A DNA stretch of 64,000 bases from Cheilinus undulatus (taxonomy: Eukaryota; Chordata; Actinopteri; Labriformes; Labridae), in NCBI RefSeq assembly GCF_018320785.1, contig NC_054876.1, positions 9,054,707 to 9,118,706 on the forward strand, in the 5' to 3' direction. The position numbers were made by a program, and so were the translations under genes. Below, piece by piece: positions 56,601 to 64,000 of this stretch (position 1 is the first letter of the stretch; each line of letters starts with the position of its first letter). The notes below the pieces were generated by a model. It ran no database searches, was not told where the DNA came from, and worked only from the letters and a program-made list of their open reading frames with translations.

Positions 56601-57110
56601 CCAGTAAAATGCCCCACCTCATGAGCACATTTGCACTAATGCATCTATTGACTGTAACTTGAATCACTGTGGAACAATGCCTCACCTCATATGCACACTT
56701 ATTTATTTATTTACTGCAACTCAAAGTCAAATCACTATAAGACAGCTCACTGCAGTAAAATGCCTCACCTCAAAGGCACCAGTTAATCTATTAACTCTAG
56801 CTCAGATACTGTAAGAAACTCCCTGTGGTAAAATGCCTCATCTAATATGCACATTTGCACATTTAAGCTTATTTACTGTAACTGAAACCACTGTTAAAAT
56901 GCCTCACCTCATATGTATATATGCTCTAGTTAATGTATTCTGTAAAAAGGCTGAAATTGATCAGTTTACTGTAACATAAATCACTGCGGTAAAATACCTT
57001 ACCCCATCTTAACGTTTGCACTATTTAATCTATTGAGGGTAACTCAAATTCTGTAAGAAGGCTCACTGCAGTTAAATGTCTCACATCAAATGAATATTTG
57101 CACCAATTGT
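56600..57110. repeat. Degenerate tandem repeat, about 80-90-bp unit, 6-7 copies
   Basis: The phrase AAAATGCCTCACCTCATATG with ATTTGCAC and TTTACTGTAACT returns at about 56610, 56678, 56758, 56830, 56897, 56990 and 57073. Copies vary by substitutions and small indels, and unit length drifts between about 70 and 95 bp. Lies about 660 bp upstream of the second THAP12-like gene. Confidence 0.8.
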
Positions 57111-57735
57111 TTAGTCAGCATTCTTGCACGCTTTGCACGTCTTGCAACCACACTATCAATGCACATGGATTTGTTTATACTGGGAAAATAACCCCCAAAA
57201 ATTTACATATTAAATTCTTCTTTTTTTAAATACTTTAGTTGTATTTAATTCTATATTTAATGTTGAGAGCAAAGCTAACTGGTGTCAAATTCTTTATTGC
57301 AAAGCATACTTGTCCAACAAAGTTGATTCTGTTTGTACGGTCACTCGTCTGGCGCCGATGCCTGTTCCTTGCTGTCATTTGTTGGTTTCCCGATAGAACC
57401 AAACAGGACATGAACTATCTTGACTTCTAAAACTCTTTGGTCCAGCCTGGCGGTGCCATCCTGCACTCTGCTGGACAACGTGTTGTACTACACGGTCCAG
57501 TTCCTGGTTGATGGGATAACACGCTTTCAGCGACACTTGGCTCAGCACGGAACATCAACTTTTGAAAGCATGGATTCAGTGGGTTCTTAGTTTGCCAAAA
57601 AAGACAATAACAAGTGACAATAACGTTGAAACTAGAGTGAATCGGTTGCAGGTTTTGCCCGAGGCATGAATCTGTAGACTCTCCTGCAGGTTTGCTCTCA
57701 GTAGGCTTGCAACCGCCAGCTAAGCTAGCTAAGTT

Positions 57736-57754
57736 GCTAGCTAGCTAGCTAGCT
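57736..57754. repeat. GCTA microsatellite in the 5' UTR of the second THAP gene
   Basis: Nearly five perfect GCTA units, preceded by diverged GCTA words from 57720. It ends 15 bp before the start codon at 57770, so it is probably transcribed. Confidence 0.85.
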
Positions 57755-57769
57755 TCATTGCAGTTAAAA

Positions 57770-60700
57770 ATGACTGACTGCTGCGCTGCAGTGAACTGTG
57801 ATTACCAGCGAGGAGAATCGGGAAACTCCACTCCGCTCTTCAGCTTTCCTTTGGATCCAGAGCGGTAAGACTACCACTTATTTCATTGAGCTAATCATGA
57901 AAAATAGCCACTTAGCATGCAAAATGTACGTGTTAGCCCTCCAGTGTTAGCATTAGCCTAACATCATGTTGGCTAACAGTGACACAACTCTGGAAAATGG
58001 CGCAGACTAACGTTACTCTGGAAAGAAAAGTCCGTGTGAAATACTATCCGTTCTTTCAGTTGAAGTCAGATACGGACTCTGTGGTGTGGGATTGACATAA
58101 TGGGTGTGTGTTTTGTCTTAACTCATTCAAATAACGACGACAAACCACACTCAAAAACTTTTTTAGTTGTAATTTAAATCGCTATCGGTAGACGACACCT
58201 ACCGTCTCCATAGTGGGTAACGTTAGACCAGTTAGCCTAGCAGCCTTAAATATCATAATTTTGATGGATATATTTAGAATATTTGTATGTTAAGTGCCAA
58301 ACCACTCAAATAAGGAAGTCATTTTGCGGTATAACCTATTTTAAAAAAATATATAACTAAACGTGTATTTTCTTAGCATTGAAAGAGGGATGTCTGTGTT
58401 AATAAACAGAAGTATAGCGCCTCCCTCCTTCCTGTTGTTTCCTCTGAATTGGCGCTGTTTTCATTTTGAAATGCTTGTGTCCAGTAGTTTAAGTTGAAAG
58501 GAGGTAGCATTTCAACCGTCTGAGCCTTAATATTGCATCTGCGCTGGATAGAAAATACCATTTTAAGAAATATGTAGATTTTTTTCACTAGAATAGTTTT
58601 AGTGTTTCATAAAGTAATCTTCCTATGTGGTGTATTTTTCTTTTGGTCTTACTGTATCTCAGATATTCCTGTGAAATTTTCAAAGACAGAGAAATTCATA
58701 TTTTGTTGTAATTGTTAAAAGACGTGTCTTGTCATGGAGGCCCCCCATGGTATCAAGTTTAATTGCCCAAACTGACCTCTGAAACATGGATCCCCCACCC
58801 CACCGCCCAAACCTTTTCAGCTTTGTAGCATTTCCAGTGCTACCCACCTCGGCAGCTTTTTTCACAATATTTCTTTTTTCTTTTTTTTTTAATTTAGGAC
58901 TTTCTGTGAATTAAACAGCACATCATAGGGTGTATTTACTACACAGAAAACAATATTTTGTTTACACACCGCAGACTTGCGTAAATGATTTTCAGAATCT
59001 GCGAAATATTTCTGCAAAAGTCATGCCACTCCTAATGTGCATAAAAGGTGTCAGAAAATTGGTCTCTGAATTATTTGCCTTTTCGTGCTATTTATTCATG
59101 TTGTCCTCAGTGTGTAGTAATAGCCTTTACAATGAAGGAGAAATGCACTTAAATGCACTTCTGCGTTTGTGCTGAAGCAAAGCCAGGGAGCTTGTGTGTC
59201 CTTGGATCCCAGAGCACATATGCATTATGGGAAACATTTCAGATATTTTAATTGTGTGTGGGATGTGAGGGTTAGCCTGTATGCAAGGGTCTATGTGAAT
59301 GAAGGTATGCATGTATGCATTAGTGTAGTTATGCATGTTGGATTTTTTGTACACAGTAAGTTTTTAGGTCTTGGCTTTTTATTTAGATGATTTTTAGTAT
59401 TAACCCTATAGAACCCAGCCTAGCGCCGGCGCTACAATTAGCATATTCATTTTTGATTGGCAGTAGATTTGATAAGATAGATTGATCATTCTTTTTACAT
59501 ATAAAATCAGGGGAGTTACACTAACATTTCACACATTTACCATGTTTCAGAGGGCTTTTTAGTTGCAGTGATGGGTTTGAAAAAATACACAATAAAGCGC
59601 ACATAACAAAAATCTTTATAAACGAGACCACGGGTATTTGCAGCACTTCCTACGTTTAAATAAAGATCATCACGTTGTGGGTATGACATGTCACATAATT
59701 CTTAAGTGTCTCTACACTTAAGAATTAAGTGCCCCACCCCCGACACCAGGAAGAGGCATATTTTCCCAGGAGTTGTAGTTTTTTTCCACAGAATACACTG
59801 CTGAACTTAGCCTGCACACATACTTGCCTTTGCTCTCCTTTCAGCCCTAGTTTTTGTAAAAAAAAAAAAAAAAAACTCTTCGACACACAACCCACACACA
59901 CCAGACATCCATCACACACACCTTTGACACACTTCCACTCATATGTAGTTATGGATTCACAAAACCTGTTTGTGTCAAACAGTTTTGGAGCTGGCGTGAA
60001 GCTTTCAAACTAATTATAGCGCCAGATGAAGAGTCCAACTACTCATCTGGCTCTGTTTTTTTGCAGGTTACAAAATTGACTATATCTCAAAAAGCAAGTT
60101 ATGTACAGACTCCAAATAAATTTCCTGCGGTTCCAGAGGATATTGTGCAACTTGTTTACATTTACAAATTTGAGGGATACAGCTGTGCAATTTCTGTATT
60201 TTGAAATATATGTGAAAAAAAAAAAACTGTTTTCATTTTTTTTAGGTTTATTGCACTTTTAAGCAATTTATTGTAGTAGTTAAGACATAAGTCAATACAT
60301 ACTATTAACACTTGGGATATAAGGGTTATATTGATGTAAAGCAAGAAAACAAAAAAACAAAAATTGCACTACAGTTTATAAAAATGTAAGAATATGTCCT
60401 GGCAGACTTGCACAATTTTAGGTTCTAAGGGGTTGATTTAGATGATTTCAATAGGACCACAGTACTTTGTTTTGTTCCTTCTCATGTAATCACATTTGGT
60501 TTTGAATGACAATTAATGATCCTGGAATAACATTTTTCCCATGTCACTTAATGTTTTTTTCTATTAAGAAATAAACAAATTAGTTCTAAGTGAAATTCAC
60601 ATGTTTAAACAAAAATTTTCTTGTAGTCAAGTGTAATTACATATATTTTTACTGTTTAACTGTAAGTGGCTCTTACACTATGCAGTCTCTTCAATGAGCA

Positions 60701-62657
60701 TTAAACCTGGTATCTATTTTTTCTTCAAACTGACATAAACTACATCAATTTGAATAACTCCTTTTTTCAGTTTGCTTGTGTACAGGAAACCATGGTAACT
60801 CCATGAAATGGAGTACATTATGTTGGTGTTAGAGAGGATAAATATTAAGCAGCAGCTGATCATTACACTTAAGACAAAAAAAGGAGACATTGGAGGAGAC
60901 GGAAGTTAGGGCGGATGAATCAGCTGAAACAGAGGACAGGATTTGTTTTTTTGCTCTGATTTTGCCACAGAGAGAGACCTGGATGAGTAAATGCAAGCCA
61001 GTCAGATAGTGTTGTGGGCAGGACATGAGGTGAGACTGTACAGAGTTAAAACAGAACCAAAGGGGAGGTCCACCCTGAAGTGAAGCTAAAGCACACCTTT
61101 GAATTGATTGATTTTGGCCTCAACAAATGCTCCCTCAAATTAACGCTGCTGCTGCTTGAAGAAGCCAAACTGTGAATGAAGTAGCTATATTTAAAAAAGA
61201 GATGTCTTTAAGATTTAAGGAACAACAACACCCATTAAAAAGACTTAAAATGACAACTGGATGAACTACAGAAAGAGCTAAACCAAGACAAACCGACCAA
61301 GTTCAAGAGAAATCAGTCCACTTTTAAGAAGGACATGTCTACAAAGAAGCAAAAAGACAGTGACGAAGCCATACCACAAAATAAAGGGTGGTTTATGATG
61401 GGGATCTTTCAAGACTGGAAGAGTCCTCTTCATCTTGTTTTTCATTCAAGACCTCAGACAGTCAACAGTCCAAGACCACAAGAAGTAAGACCAGATGACT
61501 CAGAAGCAAATCATCATAGACCCAAACAAAAACCCAACAAGGTGGGAGTGAGACAACAATGAAAAGTGATAAGGATCAATTAAGTGTGGAAGAATCTTTT
61601 TAATCCTAGATCCAAGAGATTTTAAAACTTTAGATATAGCAGCTTAGTGGCCGTTGTTTTTCTGCCTTCATGAAATAAAGACTTTTCATTGATTTCCCCT
61701 TTTGAGTGCCTCAGATCTCTTCGATAACTTTAAACTTTGCCCCCACAGCGACAATTTTTAAAACATTTTTTCAGACCAATACGGCACTCCATGCATATTC
61801 TTTGTGACTACTTAAGAACTTTTAGAACACATGGAGAAGTGCTTTGGAGTTTGCCTTTTCTAACCACATGTGTTAACCCATCAGTTGGTAACTCTATGCA
61901 CATTTATTTTACAGATGCAAACAATGGGTGAACAACTCTCAACGGCAGGATTTGGCGTCAGAACCTCCTGAACAGTTGCATAAGCAGTACAGACTTTGTG
62001 CAAAGCACTTTGAGCCCTCAGTGATCTCTCAACAGGTGAGAAACAAATCTGTTTTGCATTAATCTCTGGATTTGTAGATGCTTTGATAATAAAATAAACT
62101 GCCAATGTGTGACCAGACAGATGTTATTTTTGTACCATGAGTGTTGTTGATAATAGCCTACCACAGGGCGTCACTAGTAAAGTTTTAGTATGTGCTCTCC
62201 CTGAATACCAAATTCAGACTCATCTTGAAATACTGCTGTCTTCAGATTAAGAGAAGTTACACATTTCCATGTATTCCTTAGAATTAATTATTTTGTTTGA
62301 TCCATTATCGACAAAATAAAATGCGGTATTTGGCCAAACGCCAACTATCAATAATTGGTCAAGCTGTATTTCATAGCTTATTGCAAAAAGCAAAAACATA
62401 ACTGACCTTCTGCCATTTTTTCTTGCAGAGCGGCTCCTGTAGCGTGTTACGGGAAGATGCTGTTCCAACGATATTTAACTTCACAACACCTGTGAATAAT
62501 CAGTCAGCCAGCAACAGGAAACGAACCCGGGATCCTGTAAGTATTCTACCTGTTTACATTTTTCATCAGATGTTTCACACGAAAGCTGCTAACCTGTTAA
62601 TATGTTTTATCTCTGCCTAGTCCGAAGAGGAAGCGACTTCTGTGAAGAAAACAAAAG
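57770..62657 (+). CDS. thap12: Second THAP12-like gene, 5' part only (four coding exons; rest beyond window)
   Basis: Coding exons: 57770-57864, 61915-62035, 62429-62536, 62621-62657, all GT-AG and in phase, giving the first 120 residues plus one base. THAP domain: C5, C10, C60, H63, W36, and AVPTIF at 83-88. After it, a basic NRKRTRD stretch and an acidic/basic EEEATSVKKTKG linker. Exon 4 is 37 nt long and ends in phase 1, exactly as in the upstream thap12 gene; exon 1 and 2 phases also match. This supports a tandem paralogue. The long final exon (about 1.8 kb in the first copy) is absent from the last 1.3 kb of the window and should lie beyond 64000. Whether it survives is unknown. Orthology (thap12a or thap12b) cannot be settled here. 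Confidence 0.85.
59404..60432. mobile_element. piggyBac-like non-autonomous element (intron 1 of second THAP gene)
   Basis: The left end is TTAA|CCCTATAGAACC (TTAA at 59400-59403). The right end read on the other strand is TCAA|CCCCTTAGAACC. These are 12-bp inverted ends with two mismatches beside a TTAA site that has one change on the right. piggyBac elements insert at TTAA and often begin with CCC. The interior of about 1 kb has no transposase and carries two hairpins. Confidence 0.6.
59696..59727. other. Perfect 13-bp-arm hairpin inside the piggyBac-like element
   Basis: TAATTCTTAAGTG (59696-59708), loop TCTCTA, CACTTAAGAATTA (59715-59727). A second, 9-bp hairpin, GCCAGATGA and TCATCTGGC, lies near 60021-60051. 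Internal sub-terminal palindromes are common in non-autonomous elements. Confidence 0.8.
60433..61914. other. 3' part of intron 1 of the second THAP gene
   Basis: AT-rich intron sequence with a purine-rich middle (60880-61570). No exon or transposon recognised. Confidence 0.5.
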
Positions 62658-63289
62658 GTAAAAGTTAAAAATTCTATAAACATCACTCTAGACTCTTTTC
62701 CACCTTTCATGCACTCTGAATTAACAACAATTGTGGCCTCTAAGTCAAAATCACCTCTCACTGCTGTATTTTTTAACACGACTTATTTGCTGAAATGTGA
62801 AGAAATATTTTTGTGTTGTGGTTTAGTTATTGTTAGGGTGAGTTTGAATCCAGTGCTTTAAACAACTGATGTGGTCATAGATCCACTGATATAAAATGCC
62901 AGTGGCTTTCATTCATCACGTTCCCCCTGCTCAGACTAACAAGAAAAAGGCCGTTGAAATGCCAAAGTGAGTCGTGTCAGCTTTTTGATCCTTGTCACAA
63001 CTTCTACCATCAATATTGTTTTTATTGATCATACACTTTAAGTATAAGCAGTTATTAGAAATGAGGCATCCTGAACACTTAATATTATTGCTGTGATATC
63101 GATACTATCGGATATTATAGTATAATATCAATTAAAGTTAACTATCAGTATCAGCAGGTACTAACATTTTTGGCTAATTTTTATAACCGGTGTATCTGCT
63201 GTAACTATCTGCTTATATCAACTGTAAAAAATTACCTGTGTGTGTAAGTGTATGAAGTCTTAGACAGAACATAAGACCAACATCAGTCT

Positions 63290-64000
63290 TCTTCTTTTAT
63301 TCTTTTGAAATTATTATTATTATTTTCAGAGATACACTTAGACATATACAAAAATAAAATTAACACGGAAATACACAATAAGCACCAAAGATCGACAGAA
63401 AAGTTGAAACAAATAAATAAATCCATAAGACAAATAGCATCTTACATGATTTTTGGATGGCAATTATGTTGAACAATATTGGGTTCTTTAAGTACACTAT
63501 TTCATGTTCTTAAATGTCCATATATCTTGGTTCCTGACTTTAAAGAAATGTATTAAATTGTTCCCAAGTTTGAAATAAATTCTTTACTTTTCCTTTTAGT
63601 CAGTTTTTCCATGGCTAAATAATTAGAGAGACTCTTAAACCAATGTCTGACTCTAGGCATGTCAGGTTTTCCATGCTGTTGTAATACAGTTTTTGGCCAG
63701 AATAGAGCATAGAGTAACATTTGTTTTTTTTTCTGTTTGTATCTGAAAGACTCAGCTCAGGTGGGAAAAGTCTTAGAAGAATGCCCAAGGGCAGATAGTA
63801 AGCCTAGCAGACATCATATCAGATGTAGTTTGGATAGTTTTTCTCTCAAAATGTTTTAATTTTTGGGCAGCTCCAAAGACTGCGAAATATGAGTCCTTAT
63901 CCAGGCCACAATTCATACATGGATCAGAATTTCTGCTATCACAGCGATCTAGCAAGGAGGGATATAAATATGTATACGAAATCCTTTGAAATTAAAATAA
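63290..64000 (-). mobile_element. L1-like LINE relic (minus strand), runs off the window
   Basis: On the minus strand, around 63700-63560, the peptide LFWPKTVLQQHGKPDMPRVR, then HWFKSLSNYLAMEKLTKRKS, ends in a stop. This is the L1 ORF2 C-terminal pattern (W...P....W......LEKLT). Downstream on the minus strand (63540-63295) is a 3' UTR-like AT-rich tail. Frames upstream (63770-64000) are broken. Sits in intron 4 of the second THAP gene and helps explain why its last exon lies outside the window. Confidence 0.6.

Noticed and set aside
62935-62967. Possible fifth coding exon of the second THAP gene (CTGCTCAG acceptor, GTGAGT donor)
   Set aside because: Exon 4 ends in phase 1; joining it to this acceptor gives an immediate stop. 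The peptide in the open frame needs phase 0, unlike the first gene.

Overview
This is a stretch of nuclear genome from a ray-finned fish, most likely a percomorph teleost. Genes are split by GT-AG introns, gaps between exons are AT-rich, and introns and spacers are full of fish-type transposon debris: tRNA-derived SINEs, hAT, Tc1/mariner and TTAA-site elements, CR1/L2/Rex-like and L1-like LINE fragments. No bacterial, organellar or viral feature was seen. The long coding exons and spliced models decide the annotation; almost all other short ORFs are noise or transposon remains.

Layout. (1) 1-2.6 kb: an upstream region almost filled by a TIR-bounded hAT-type element and a SINE. (2) 2.7-11.6 kb, plus strand: ei24, an ER membrane protein, ten coding exons, 340 aa. 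(3) 11.6-14.1 kb: spacer with SINE debris and a 1-kb degenerate tandem repeat. (4) 14.2-30.2 kb, plus strand: stt3a, catalytic subunit of oligosaccharyltransferase, 17 coding exons plus a 5' noncoding exon, 705 aa. Several introns carry transposons. (5) 30.2-32.0 kb: a Tc1-like relic split by a SINE, in the gap between two convergent genes. (6) 32.0-43.1 kb, minus strand: a CKAP2-family spindle/microtubule protein, six coding exons, 605 aa, with a triple-nested transposon in its first coding intron. (7) 45.4-51.4 kb, plus strand: a THAP12-type gene, five coding exons, 719 aa: an N-terminal THAP zinc finger and a domesticated hAT-transposase-like body. (8) 51.4-57.7 kb: spacer with one MITE and a roughly 85-bp tandem repeat. 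(9) 57.7 kb to the window end, plus strand: the first four coding exons of a second THAP12-like gene in tandem with the first. Its large last exon is not in the window.

The ei24-stt3a pair in the same order and orientation is a conserved vertebrate neighbourhood (also adjacent on human 11q24); both proteins work in the ER membrane. I see no operon-like logic joining them to ckap2 or the thap12 pair. The genes look intact. I found no convincing new biological system. The most unusual items are a helicase-like fragment inside a hAT-bounded element, the tandem THAP12 pair with matching exon structure, a composite hAT MITE family present about five times, and a matryoshka insertion (MITE in LINE in hAT) in ckap2.
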